Assembly: GCA_963836195.1 (NCBI GenBank)
Contig: CAWIIX010000021.1
Coordinates: 234,600-298,599, forward strand
Origin: Trebonia sp963836195
GTDB lineage: Bacteria > Actinomycetota > Actinomycetes > Streptosporangiales > Streptosporangiaceae
Length of the DNA: 64,000 nt
Direction of reading: 5' to 3'
A program made the translations under genes and the position numbers. Below the pieces are notes generated by a model that ran no database searches, was not told the DNA's origin, and saw nothing but the letters and a program-made list of their open reading frames with translations. This document shows, piece after piece, positions 9,692 through 19,402 of this stretch. The number at the start of each line of letters is the position of its first letter. Within the stretch, counting starts at the first letter, position 1.

Positions 9692-10537
9692 ATGGCAATG
9701 CGAAATGTGATCAGCACGCTCAACTCCGACGGCACGGAGGTCATGGGGCCAGGGGTCCTCATGTACCACTATCCGGCCAACGACATCATGAACGGCAGCC
9801 TGCTGACCGTGGAGAGCAACCACTTCGCGGTCCTCAAGTCGCGCGGCGCGATCCTGAACGTGTACGAGACCGGGCAGTACCCGGTGTCGACGCCGCAGCG
9901 GCCGTTGATCGGCAGCATGCAGCAGGCGTTCTACGGCGGCCAGTCGCCGTGGCAGTACGAGGTCATGTTCGTGTCCCGGGCGAAAAGCGTCGTCAAGGCC
10001 AAGGGCGTCGCGCTCTCCCGGGAGCTGGCCGAGCTCGTCTACGACGTGGACTACTACGTGCACGTGGACACCGCCGAGGACGCGGTCAAGCTGGTCACCC
10101 ACATGCCCTACGCCGGGCACGCGCTGACCACCGAGGCGCTCAACCTCTACGCGGGCCCGGTCGTCGAGCAGTCGGTCAACCAGCTGATCCAGGTGACGCC
10201 GCTGGAGCGGGTCAACGAGCGGATCCACGACATCACCGAGCTCGTCCGCGGGCACCTGCAGGACTTCCTGTCCATCTACGGGATCATGCTCAACGACGTG
10301 AAGGTGCTGGTCAAGCCGCGGGACGAGCGAATGCGGGAGCTGATCTCGCTGCGCGCGTTCGGCCTGTCGGAGCTGGACGCGGTCCGCTACTACGTCGCGA
10401 TGAAGATGGCGGAGCGGGGCCTGGTCTCCGCGCCGAACATGGCGGTCGGCCTGCCGTTCAACATCGGGCTGACCGGCCTGCCCGCCACCGTGCCGGCCGC
10501 TAACGGCGCTGCGGCCCCCGTCGTCCCGGGCCAGTGA
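9692..10537 (+). CDS. SPFH/band-7 domain protein (virion-core-like, YdjI type)
   Basis: 281 residues. The protein begins with a short beta-rich segment and then an SPFH-like core (VESNHFAVLKSRGAILNVYETGQYPVSTP, residues about 35-65), followed by a helical segment (LERVNERIHDITELVRGHLQDFLSIYGI). It resembles the stand-alone SPFH or virion-core family rather than flotillins, and no transmembrane helix is evident. The C-terminus is Ala/Pro-rich. A partner gene starts 5 bases downstream, so the two are probably co-translated. Function in bacteria is poorly defined; membrane-associated scaffold assembly is the usual inference. Confidence 0.7.
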   Translation: MAMRNVISTLNSDGTEVMGPGVLMYHYPANDIMNGSLLTVESNHFAVLKSRGAILNVYETGQYPVSTPQRPLIGSMQQAFYGGQSPWQYEVMFVSRAKSVVKAKGVALSRELAELVYDVDYYVHVDTAEDAVKLVTHMPYAGHALTTEALNLYAGPVVEQSVNQLIQVTPLERVNERIHDITELVRGHLQDFLSIYGIMLNDVKVLVKPRDERMRELISLRAFGLSELDAVRYYVAMKMAERGLVSAPNMAVGLPFNIGLTGLPATVPAANGAAAPVVPGQ

Positions 10538-10541
10538 CGGA

Positions 10542-11054
10542 GTGGCCGACACGATCGCCGACCGGCTGCGCGGCCTGCTCGCGTCCGACGTCTACACCGC
10601 CAAGGGCAGGCTGCGGGCCGACGACCTGCTGGTCCGGGAGCGCGTGGCCGGCAGCCTAGGGCAGGCCTCCACCCGGCTGCGCGACCTCGCCGCCCGGTGG
10701 CGGGCCGACCGGGTGCCGCCCTCGACCAGGGAGGACCCCTTCCCGCCGGCCGAGCTGATGGCGCCGCTGCGGCAGGCCGACCGGCTCGGCCGGGACATCG
10801 ACGCCGTCTGCACCACGGTCCGCGGGCTGCCCCTGCTGCCCGAGGACAGGGTGTGGCAGCGGGTACGCGGGGCCGGGCTCGACGAGCTCCTGCAGTTCGA
10901 CTGGGGACTGGTCAGCGAGTCCGACGAGCTCGCCGCGCAGCTGGCCGGCGCCTCGGACCTGGCCGCGGTCGACCACGCGGGGGCCCGGCTGCGCCTGGGC
11001 CGGCTGACGGAGATCATCGGCGACCGGCGCAAGTACGTCGAGGTGATCGCCTGA
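10542..11054 (+). CDS. conserved hypothetical partner of the SPFH protein
   Basis: 170 residues, GTG start 5 bases after the SPFH stop. It is largely alpha-helical and charged, with no signal peptide, membrane helix or known catalytic motif. Heptad-like stretches (about 15-50 and 135-165) could form helical bundles. I do not recognise the family. Tight spacing suggests it acts with the SPFH protein. Confidence 0.65.
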   Translation: MADTIADRLRGLLASDVYTAKGRLRADDLLVRERVAGSLGQASTRLRDLAARWRADRVPPSTREDPFPPAELMAPLRQADRLGRDIDAVCTTVRGLPLLPEDRVWQRVRGAGLDELLQFDWGLVSESDELAAQLAGASDLAAVDHAGARLRLGRLTEIIGDRRKYVEVIA

Positions 11055-11110
11055 CGGGGGGCGACCGGGGCGGCGGGTAGCCCGCGGCTTGCCGGTAGGC
11101 TGGCGGGGCC

Positions 11111-11743
11111 ATGACTGAGATGACTGTTGTTCACCTGCTTCGGCACGGTGAGGTGCATAACCCGGAGCACGTCCTCTACGGGCGGCTGCCCGGGTACCAC
11201 CTGTCCGCCAACGGGCGGATGATGGCCGTCGCGGCGGCCGACTTCTTCGCCGGGCGACCGGTGGCCGCCGTCTTCGCGTCGCCGCTCGAGCGGGCGCAGG
11301 AGACCGCGCAGCCGGTGGCCGAGCGGCTCGGGCTCACGATCACCACCGACGATCGGCTGATCGAGTCGGAGAACGTGCTCGAGGGCAAGTCCGTGAGCCT
11401 GGCCAGCCTCGCGCTCAACCCGCTGAACTGGCAGTACCTGTGGAACCCGTTCCGGCCGTCCTGGGGCGAGCCGTACGCTCAGGTCGCCGCGCGGGTGCAC
11501 CAGGTCGTCGACCGGGCCAGGGACGCCGCCCGGGGCAAGGAAGCGGTCTGCGTCAGCCACCAGCTGCCGATCTGGGTCACCCGCCTGGCGGCCGAGCACA
11601 AGCGCCTGTGGCACAACCCGAGCAGCCGCCAGTGCGCCGTCGGATCCGTCACCAGCCTCACTTTCGACGGGGACCGGCTGACCGGCGTTTCTTACGCGGT
11701 GCCGCCCCGCCAGCAGGTCGCCGACCCGGATAGGGCACAATAG
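11111..11743 (+). CDS. histidine phosphatase family protein (phosphoglycerate mutase-like)
   Basis: 210 residues. The phosphohistidine motif is LLRHGEVHNPEHVLYGRLPG near the N-terminus; ASPLERAQETAQPVAERLGL and the later CVSHQLPIWV supply the second Arg and His of the branch-1 histidine phosphatase site. The substrate cannot be told from sequence. It sits directly upstream of the cytochrome c maturation genes, a common actinobacterial neighbourhood. The 45 bases to resA may hold a separate promoter. Confidence 0.88.
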   Translation: MTEMTVVHLLRHGEVHNPEHVLYGRLPGYHLSANGRMMAVAAADFFAGRPVAAVFASPLERAQETAQPVAERLGLTITTDDRLIESENVLEGKSVSLASLALNPLNWQYLWNPFRPSWGEPYAQVAARVHQVVDRARDAARGKEAVCVSHQLPIWVTRLAAEHKRLWHNPSSRQCAVGSVTSLTFDGDRLTGVSYAVPPRQQVADPDRAQ

Positions 11744-11788
11744 GCACGACGTACTACCCCCTGTAGGAGACGGTAGGGACCCGAGCCG

Positions 11789-12370
11789 GTGGTGTTCAAA
11801 GCTAAGCGCCGAACGGTCGTCACCACGGCGGCCGGTGTCGTCGTGCTGCTGGTCGCCGCCCTGGTGGTCACCGTGTTCACCCACGGGAACAGCAGCAGCG
11901 CCAGCGACGACGGCAACATGGTGGCCTATAAGGTCGGCCATCGGCCGGCCGCGCCCGACTTCACCGCGACCTCGCTGACCGGCTCGCCGATCAACTTCGC
12001 GAGCTACCGGGGCAAGATCGTGGTGCTGAACGTCTGGGGTTCCTGGTGCGCTCCGTGCCAGGCCGAGGGGCAGACGCTCAAGTACCTGGACGAGGAGTAC
12101 GGCCCGCGGGGGATCGCGTTCCTCGGCGACGACCTCCAGGACACCCCCACCCAGGCGCTGGCCTTCCTGCACGGCGTGGGCATCACCTACCCGAGCGTGA
12201 ACGACGCGAACGGGGCGGTCGAGGAGCGGCTCGCGATCGCGGTGCCGATCAGCGCCACCCCGACGACCCTCGTCATCGACAAGACCGGGCACGTCGCGGG
12301 GGTCATCGACGGGGCCGTCACCTATCCGGAGATGACCACCCTGCTCAACGATGCGGCGGTGACCCAGTGA
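11789..12370 (+). CDS. resA: ResA/TlpA-type membrane-anchored thiol-disulfide oxidoreductase
   Basis: 193 residues. An uncleaved signal anchor (about 10-30) precedes an extracytoplasmic thioredoxin fold. The redox pair is C87/C90 in WGSWCAPC, and PISATPTTLVID is the cis-Pro loop. ResA-like proteins reduce apocytochrome c cysteines before heme ligation in System II. The GTG start was chosen from frame and anchor position. Its stop overlaps the GTG of resB (GTGA). No ccdA, the usual electron donor gene between resA and resB, is present here. Confidence 0.88.
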   Translation: MVFKAKRRTVVTTAAGVVVLLVAALVVTVFTHGNSSSASDDGNMVAYKVGHRPAAPDFTATSLTGSPINFASYRGKIVVLNVWGSWCAPCQAEGQTLKYLDEEYGPRGIAFLGDDLQDTPTQALAFLHGVGITYPSVNDANGAVEERLAIAVPISATPTTLVIDKTGHVAGVIDGAVTYPEMTTLLNDAAVTQ

Positions 12371-14081
12371 CCGATGTGCACTCGACCACCTCCAAGGCCG
12401 CGCCCGCCTCAGAGGCGGCGGACCTGGACCGCGAAGCCACGCGACCGTTCGGAACCGGACCGGTCGAACCGACGGAGAGCGGCAGCGGCGGGTCCACGGG
12501 AGTGCCGACGACCGGCGCCGGCTGGGGGCGCTGGGCGTGGCGGCAGCTCACCTCGATGCGGACCGCGCTCATCCTGCTGTTCCTGCTCGCGCTGGGCTCG
12601 GTGCCCGGCTCGATCCTGCCCCAGGAGGGCAGCGACCCGGCGTCGGTGACCCAGTACTTCACGTCGCACCCGGGGCTCGCGCCGTGGCTGAACCGGCTCG
12701 GGCTGTTCAACGTGTTCGCCGCGCCCTGGTTCGCGGCGATCTACATCCTGCTCTTCGCCTCGCTGGTCGGGTGCGTCGTGCCGCGGACGTTCAAGCTGGT
12801 CGGGTCGGCCAGGACGCCGCCGCCGCGGGCGCCGAGGAACCTGGCGCGGCTGCCGCAGTCGGTGACGTACCCGTCGGCGCTGCCGCCGGACGCGGCCGTG
12901 GACGCGGCCGCCACCGTGCTCGGCGGGCAGCGCTTCCGGCTCCGGCGGCCGGCCGCCGGGGACGGCGGCGGCCACTGGCTCGCGGCCGAGAAGGGGTACC
13001 TGCGCGAGGTCGGCAACCTGCTCTTCCACCTGTCGCTGCTCGGCGTGCTGCTCTCGATCGCGCTCGGCGGGCTCTTCGGCTACAAGGCCGACGAGCTGGT
13101 CACCGAGGGGCAGACGTTCTCCGACACCACCGCGCAGCTGGCCGAGTTCCACCCCGGACGACTGGTCACCGGGTCCGACCTGGCGCCCTTCTCGCTCACG
13201 CTGGACAAGTTCACGGCCGACTACATCAACTCGGGCGCGTCGATCGGGCAGCCGTCCGGATTCGACGCCAACGTGACCTACACGGCCACCCCGGGCGGGG
13301 CCGCGAAGAACTACGACATCCAGGTCAACCACCCGCTGTCGGTCGACTCGGTGAAGGTGTACCTGATCGGGCACGGGTACGCGCCCGAGTTCAAGGTGAC
13401 CGGGCCCAACGGCGTCGCCTACGACGAGGCGACGCCCGTTCATCCCGGCCAACACGAACACGATGCTCTCCGACGGCGTGGTCAAGGCGCCGAGCGCCTC
13501 GCTCGGCTTCGAGGGCGTGTTCGTGCCGACCGCCTACATGGCGAACGGGACCACGCTGGAGTCGATCTTCCCGGCCGCCAACAACCCGGAAGTGTCGCTG
13601 ATCGGCTACTCGGGCAACCTCGGCCTGAGCTCGGGCGTCTCGCAGAGCGTCTACCAGCTCGACACCAGCCAGATGACGCAGATCCCGGGCGGGCCGCATC
13701 TGCTGGCCCCGGGGAGCACCTGGAAGCTGCCGGGCAAGCTCGGGTCGATCACCTACGTCGGCACCGCGCAGTGGGTGAGCCTCGACGATCACCTACGACC
13801 CGGGGCAGGTCCCCGCCCTCGTCTGCGGCATCCTGGCGATCGCGGGGCTGCTGCTGTCGTTCTTCATCCGGCGGCGGCGGGTGTTCGTGCGGGCGGTGCC
13901 CGGCCCGGACGGCGTCGGCTCGGTCGTCACCGTCGGCGGCCTGACCAGGACTGACGCCAGCGGCGGGTTCGAGGACGAGTTCGCCAACCTGGCGGTCGAC
14001 ATCGCCGACGCGTCATCGCCCACATCGCCGATCTTCGCCGACTGCTGGGCCTGCGGCATCGGCCGACCACCAGAAGCCTGA
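12367..14081 (+). CDS. resB: ResB (Ccs1) cytochrome c biogenesis protein, two frameshifts
   Basis: Forms the CcsBA-type heme delivery and ligation complex with the downstream protein. Membrane helices are visible at ALILLFLLALGSVPGSILPQ, WFAAIYILLFASLVGCVVPR and LLFHLSLLGVLLSIALGG, followed by a large extracytoplasmic domain and a last helix ending in SFFIRRRRVFV. One-base insertions near 13437 and 13787 split it; correction restores PFIPANTNTML and VSLTITYDPGQVPALVCG and gives about 570 residues. It starts with GTG overlapping the resA stop. The cytoplasmic N-terminus is Thr/Ser/Gly-rich. Confidence 0.9.
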
Positions 14082-14117
14082 GCCTAACAACCAGTCAGAA
14101 ACGGGAGCGTGACGCTC

Positions 14118-15214
14118 GTGTCCGTCAACCAAGGCCTGGCGCACGTCAGCACCGACTTCATGATCGCGGCGCTGCTCATCTACTCGCTGGCGCTGCTCGC
14201 CTTCGCCGGCGACTACGCCTTCGGACGGCCGCGCCGTCGGGAAGCGATGCTGGCCGCCAAGCCCGCCGTCGACCGGGCCGCCCAGCTGGCGACGGTCGGC
14301 GCCGCGTCGGAATCGAATGCGGCCCAGGGCGCCGGGTTCGAGCCCGGCTGCGCCCGGCGCGGTCGCGGCCGCCGCGGGCCCCGGCGACCCGGCCGGCCGG
14401 GACGCCGCGCGGCCGGTGCGGCCGTCGGGCGCGCTCGGGGCGATCGCGGAGGCAGGGCCGTGGGTCCGCGCCGCCGCGACGCTGAGCGCGGTCGGCATCC
14501 TGGCGCACGTGATCGCGGTCACCACCAGGGGAATCGCGGTGGACCGGGCCCCCTGGGGCGACATGTACGAGTTCATCACCGCGCTGACGTGCGTGGCCGC
14601 CATCTTCTTCTACTACATCCTGGTCAAGTACCGGGCCTGGGCGATCGGCGTGTTCGTGATGGGCGCGATCGTGATCGCGCTCGGGCTGGCCGAGACGCTC
14701 ATCTACACCCCGGCCGGGCCGCTGGTGCCCGCGCTGCAGTCGTACTGGCTGTCCATCCACGTCACCGCGATGACGCTCGTCGAGCGGCATCTTCTTCGTC
14801 GCCACCGTCCTCGGCATCATGTACATCGTCGCCGAGCGGTACCGGAAGCGGGTCGCGGCGGGGAAGGCCGAGCCGAACCCGCTGCTCGACCGCATCCCGA
14901 GCGGCGCCCAGCTGGACAAGCTGACCTACCGGGCGGTCGTCTTCGGGTTCCCGATCTGGACGTTCGGGGTGATGGCGGGCGCCATCTGGGCGGACCAGGC
15001 CTGGGGCCGCTACTGGGGCTGGGACCCGGTTGAGACCTGGGCGTTCATCACCTGGGTGATCTACGCCGCCTACCTGCACGCCCGGGCGACCGGCGGCTGG
15101 CGCGGCATCCGCTCGCACTACATCCAGCTGCTCGGCTTCGCCAGCCTGATGACCAACATCTTCGTGATCCAGATCTTCGTCACCGGCCTGCACTCCTACG
15201 CCGGAGTCCAGTAG
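14118..15214 (+). CDS. ccsB: CcsB/ResC (CcsA family) heme-handling protein, two frameshifts
   Basis: Multi-pass heme exporter/ligase subunit of System II. The tryptophan-rich WWD heme motif is clear as WGRYWGWDPVETWAFITW, with flanking membrane helices and heme-ligand His contexts such as YWLSIHVTAM. One base is extra between about 14317 and 14360, in an Ala/Pro-rich cytoplasmic loop, and one near 14778; correction gives SIHVTAMTLSSGIFFVATVLG and about 364 residues. GTG 14118 was preferred over GTG 14109 because GGGAG ends only one base before the latter. It forms the operon resA-resB-ccsB. Confidence 0.9.
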
Positions 15215-15453
15215 CACCAGGCGGATCAACGCCGTCGTCCTATCGGTTCGACCGCGCGGCGTCTGCTACCGGTCCTGACCACATCGACCATCGGCGCAGC
15301 GGTTGACCGACTTGCGCGAAACATTACCGAGACGGATAGGCGGTGGCCGCTCGGCGGAGCGAGGTCCGGCGCGCCGCAAGCGGCCCGATCGCGGGCGAGT
15401 TCGCGGGCGGCTGGAACTCCGGGCCGGGGCCAGTGGGCAACGCGGGCCCGGCG

Positions 15454-15893
15454 CTACTCGGCCGGGTCGGTCGGGGTGCCGTGGATGCGCTCGGCGAGCT
15501 GGCGGAGGAACTCGGGATCGTCATCCGGGCCCTTGGGCGCGACCCAGCCGGAATGCCTCGGGGCGCATCGAGCGGCTCGAGGGGTGGCGGGCCTGGGCGG
15601 CATCGGCCGGCGTTCTGCGGCGTCCAGGGGGAGAGCCAGACGACGTTGGGGTTATCGCGGTCGACGACGATCAGATGGGTGGCCGACGACGGCCACTGGT
15701 CCTCCGGCCGCCAGTTCCTGCGCGCGATCAGCCAGGCGATGGCGCCCGCGATCAGCGTCACGGCGATGACCACCAGCCAGGTGCGCTTCCGCCAGCCCGG
15801 GAACTCCTCGGCCGGGGTGAGGGCGGCGTCGGTCAGGCAGTAGAGCCAGCAGCCCGCCAGGAACAGGACAAAAAGGACACCTGACAGCAACAT
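15454..15893 (-). CDS. PLDc_N domain membrane protein, frameshifted
   Basis: The N-terminus has the PLD-nuclease N-terminal membrane domain: a helix (LLSGVLFVLFLAGCWLYCLTD), a short loop with EEFP, and a second helix (TWLVVIAVTLIAGAIAWLIA). These small actinobacterial membrane proteins are common near cytochrome c and menaquinone genes; their function is unknown. The tail appears in other frames: GRRRTPADAAQARHPSSR near 15600, then GWVAPKGPDDDPEFLRQLAE to the stop at 15454. Two one-base insertions (about 15605 and 15553) would give about 145 residues. It is convergent with ccsB. Confidence 0.7.
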
Positions 15894-16043
15894 GGCGAAA
15901 GCCTAACCTTTCACTTGCTATCCCGCATTCGGAATGCTCGTATTTCCTCACCTGCCTGTTTAGTCGCGGTCTGTCACCCGGGGTGACGTCGGGGCCGTTT
16001 TCGGAATACTCTGGGCTTTGGCGCGAAAGCAGGGAGTCCAAGA

Positions 16044-17342
16044 ATGCGGCTACGCCTATTCGAGCGGCTCGGCCGACTCGTCAGTTGGCGTCCCCGATGG
16101 CAGGGCCCCGGCAGCGGCGGGCCGGCGCGACCCACGGGGCGACGGCGGGGACGCCGGCGGCAGGCACCGGAGAAACGCGGGCCGGGGCAACGGGCAGCCA
16201 GGCCGCTCAGGCGGCGACTCGGCGACAGCGGCCCTCGGGCCCGGCCATGCAGCCGCCGGCCGGGCTCCCGAACCGGCCTTCGGCCGGTCTTCCACAACGA
16301 TCGCCGCAGGCCGGGCCCGCGCCGCGCGTCTCCAGCCCGTGGTCAGGCGGTCCGGCCGCGGCCGCCGCGGCCGAGGAACTACTCGCCCGCCGCGGGCGGC
16401 GCCGCCCGGTGGCGGCGGCGTCGGCCGGGCCCGGATCAGGGAGGCGCCGCAGTTCGGGGCCGCCCCGGTGGAGACCGCCACGCGCGGGCAGGACGGCGCC
16501 AGCCCAGCCGCCCGCGGTGGCCCCCAGGCAGCCCTGGTATCAGGTCGTGGGCGAGCCCGCCGGGGCCGCGCGGGCGGGCCTGCCCGCCGAGAAGGCGCAG
16601 GCCAGGAACGGCACTGCCGCCCAGGCGAGGCAGAAGGCGGCCGCGCTGCTCGGCCCGTCGGGCGCGCGCGCCCGGCTGGCCCGCGATCCGGCCAAGGCGG
16701 CGCTGCCGTTCGCCGCCCCGCACCCCCGCGGGCACCAGGCGCGTCGACGGCCTTCGGCACTGCGGTCCGCTCGAGGCCATCCTCTGGCGGCAGTGGGACG
16801 CCGCCACGACCACGCCGCCCCCGCAGGCGATCGCCGCCATCGAGCGGCTGGCCGAGTTCCCGCGGGCGCTGCAGGAGAAGCTGGCGGACGGGCTCGACGG
16901 CATCTACGTCGGCGCGGGCGGGGTGCCCGACCTCGACGACATGGGCGCGCTGCACGGCGTCCAGCTGCCGTCGGGCAAGGCGACCTGGGACGCCTGCGCC
17001 GGCGCCTACGGAGATCGCAAGATCGTCGTCGGCACCCGGCCGTCGCCGACCCCGGACGTGATGTGCCACGAGATCGGGCACGCGCTCGACGACCTGGACA
17101 GCCCGCCGGGAAAATGGCAATCCGACTCGCCCGAGTTCAGGCGGATCTATGATCAATGTCAGCCATACATAGCAAGTGACTTTCATCGCCAAGGCGGCGG
17201 ACTTGGGCGTAAGGAGTTCTTCGCGGATTCGTTCGCCGCGATTGCCTCGGCGCAGCGGCCGGCGCTTGTCGATATGTTGGGCGGCAACACCCGGCTGGCG
17301 CTGCAGGTCATGCTGTACTTCAACCGGCGTTATGGCATCTAG
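16044..17342 (+). CDS. lethal-factor-like (ATLF/M34-type) zinc metallopeptidase domain protein, N-terminal frame uncertain
   Basis: The C-terminal 200 residues (about 16740-17342) carry HEIGHALDD, a gluzincin HExxH zinc site, followed by KEFFADSFA, which supplies the downstream Glu ligand and matches the arrangement of anthrax-lethal-factor-like peptidases. The first 230 codons are Pro/Ala/Arg-rich. The ATG at 16044 has a good GGGAG site, but residues 60-230 look more natural in the frame two bases on (QPWYQVVGEPAGAARAGL), which rejoins the catalytic frame near 16735, so indels are likely. No signal peptide is seen. The Pro-rich N-terminal part may be a secretion or targeting region, which is inference. 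A small gene follows after 11 bases. Confidence 0.7.
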   Translation: MRLRLFERLGRLVSWRPRWQGPGSGGPARPTGRRRGRRRQAPEKRGPGQRAARPLRRRLGDSGPRARPCSRRPGSRTGLRPVFHNDRRRPGPRRASPARGQAVRPRPPRPRNYSPAAGGAARWRRRRPGPDQGGAAVRGRPGGDRHARAGRRQPSRPRWPPGSPGIRSWASPPGPRGRACPPRRRRPGTALPPRRGRRRPRCSARRARAPGWPAIRPRRRCRSPPRTPAGTRRVDGLRHCGPLEAILWRQWDAATTTPPPQAIAAIERLAEFPRALQEKLADGLDGIYVGAGGVPDLDDMGALHGVQLPSGKATWDACAGAYGDRKIVVGTRPSPTPDVMCHEIGHALDDLDSPPGKWQSDSPEFRRIYDQCQPYIASDFHRQGGGLGRKEFFADSFAAIASAQRPALVDMLGGNTRLALQVMLYFNRRYGI

Positions 17343-17353
17343 GGTGAGCTGCG

Positions 17354-17632
17354 ATGTTCGTGATACGACTACCGAACGGGAACCTGCAGGTTCCGCAGAC
17401 CGCCATCCACACCGGGGATGGGCGGATCATCGGCGATGTGTACGTGGAGATCGGCCCGCAGGACGCCGATTACGACCGGCTGGCCGCGCAGGCGATCACC
17501 CCCGATGAGGCGGAGCAGCGCAAGGACCAGTGGCGGGCCGGGGACGCGGCCCTGCTGCGGGAGTTCCAGGAGTTCGCCAGGCTCGTCGGGGACCAGTACT
17601 GGCCCGGGCAGGACGCCGAGCCGGACGCGTAG
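17354..17632 (+). CDS. small conserved protein coupled to the metallopeptidase
   Basis: 92 residues, ATG start 11 bases after the metallopeptidase stop, preceded by GGTGAG. The sequence is acidic and soluble, with a beta-rich start (FVIRLPNGNLQVPQTAIHTGDGRIIGDVYVEIG) and a helical end. No cysteines, membrane segment or known motif. I do not recognise the family. Tight linkage suggests a cofactor, chaperone or inhibitor of the peptidase, which is inference from position only. Confidence 0.65.
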   Translation: MFVIRLPNGNLQVPQTAIHTGDGRIIGDVYVEIGPQDADYDRLAAQAITPDEAEQRKDQWRAGDAALLREFQEFARLVGDQYWPGQDAEPDA

Positions 17633-17734
17633 TACTGCCGAGCGCGCCGCACCGGCGGGCACGCCCGGCCGCCGCCGTCCGCCCCGCAAGGCAGGCTGCC
17701 CCCGCAGGACCGCCGCCCGGCTGGGTAAACCCGG

Positions 17735-17947
17735 CTACGACGCGGCCGGGTGTCCCTCGGGCGAGACCTCGCTGTCGCCGCGCAGCAGGGCGCGCACCTC
17801 GGATTCTCGAAACCGCCGGTGCCCGCCGGGCGTGCGGATGCTGGTGATTCGTCCCGACGCCGCCCACCGCGTGACGGTCTTCGGGTCCACCCGGAACAGG
17901 GCGGCTACCTCCCCCGGGGTGAGCAGCCGCTCATTGTTGCCGTCCAC
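17735..17947 (-). CDS. bldC: BldC-family MerR-like DNA-binding protein
   Basis: 70 residues, the size of BldC. The single winged-helix core LLTPGEVAALFRVDPKTVTRW and SIRTPGGHRRFRESEVRALL closely resembles Streptomyces BldC, which binds direct repeats cooperatively and controls developmental timing. GTG at 17947 is chosen over the upstream ATG (17983) because GAGGAG precedes it at good spacing and the length then fits. It is divergent from the dehydratase gene. An orthologous role is plausible, but it could be one of several BldC-like paralogs. Confidence 0.85.
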   Translation of the reverse strand: MDGNNERLLTPGEVAALFRVDPKTVTRWAASGRITSIRTPGGHRRFRESEVRALLRGDSEVSPEGHPAAS

Positions 17948-18124
17948 GTTCCATCTCCTCGTACTCGGTCGGAGTATGCCCATAGTTTGGCGACAAACGG
18001 GTACTTTCTGCCTAGATTTCTGGAAATTAGCCTAGCGATTCGCCAGTCGCTCTGGGTGACTTGCGGAGTATTAGCTGCGCGACGTGGCACGATGCGGGTG
18101 TCGGGCTTGCACTAGGGTTACGAG

Positions 18125-19170
18125 GTGGCTGACCTCGTTTCGCTCGATGAGATACGCGCCGCCGCCGAGAGGCTGCGGGGAGTGACGGTTCGGACGCCAT
18201 TGCTCGCCTTTCCCGGTGCCGCGGCGGCCGCGGGGCCGCCCGCCCTGCTGATCAAGCCCGAGTCGCTCCAGCCGACCGGCGCGTTCAAGCTCCGCGGGGC
18301 CTACAACGCGATCGCGGCGATGTCGGCCGAGGCGCGGCCGCCGGGCGTGGTCGCGCACTCGAGCGGCAACCACGGGTTCGCCGTCGCCTACGCCGCCGCC
18401 CGGCTGCGCCTGCCCGCCGCGATCGTGGTGCCGGAGAACGCGCCGACGGTCAAGACGGATCTGATCAGGGGCGTCGGCGCGGAGCTGGTCGCGGTCGCGC
18501 CCACGCTGGCGGCGCGGATCGAGGCGTCGGCCAAGATCGCGAACGACCGGGGGTACGCCGAGATCCCGCCCTTCGACGACCGGCGGGTGATCGCCGGGCA
18601 GGGCACGATCGGCCTGGAGATCGCCGAGGATTTCGCCGCCGGGCACGAAGCCGGGCACGCCGGGCACGCCGGGCGCGGCCGGCCGCCGCGATCCTGGTTC
18701 CCGTCGGCGGCGGCGGGATGGTGTCCGGCATCGCGGTCGCGGTCAAGGCGCTGCTGCCGGGAACGCGGGTCATCGGGGTCGAGCCGGAGCTCGCGGCCGA
18801 CGCGCGGGATTCGCTCCGCAGCGGCGCCCGGGTCGCCTGGGCGGCGGCCGACACCGCCAGGACCAAGGCCGACTCGCTCCGGGTGGAGCAGGTCGGCGAG
18901 CTGACCTTCCCGCATATCGCGGCGCTGGTCGATGACATCGTGACGGTCAGCGAGGCGGAAATGCTCGCGGGCGTGCGACGCCTCGCGCTGCAGGGCCGCC
19001 TGGTGGCCGAGCCGGGCGGGGCGGTGGCGGTCGCGGCGGCGCTGTTCCGGGACCCGGCCGAGCTCGGGCTGGTCCCGGACGGAACGGCCGCGCCGGTGGT
19101 CGCGGTGCTGTCCGGCGGCAATATCGACCCGATCCTGCTGGCCGAGATCATCCGTGTTCTGCCCGAATGA
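18125..19170 (+). CDS. PLP-dependent threonine dehydratase / serine racemase family enzyme, frameshifted
   Basis: Fold-type II PLP enzyme. The Schiff-base lysine lies in PTGAFKLRGAYN, the substrate loop is SSGNHG, and the phosphate-binding glycine loop is VPVGGGGMVSG. No C-terminal ACT regulatory domain follows, so it resembles catabolic threonine dehydratase or serine racemase rather than biosynthetic IlvA. The frame changes near 18690 in a repeated GHAGHAG stretch (net minus one or plus two bases); joined, the protein is about 347 residues. GTG start, divergent from bldC with about 177 bases between. Confidence 0.85.
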
Positions 19171-19402
19171 CGGCAAATAGTTAGCGAAAATTAAATGTCA
19201 GTTCGGGCCGTTTTCACTGAGTCCCATCGGCATTGACACCTGTTAATGGGCTACGGGATGATCTTCGACGCGACGCGCCATTGCGGTCGGTAATGGCGCG
19301 GTCTCTTAGCAGGAGGCCCAGCCAAGCGGCCAGGGTGGCGGTGCATCGATCCGACCCTGCTGGCCGCGCTCCTCGGCCGCCCGTCCTACACTGGGTAGTG
19401 CT

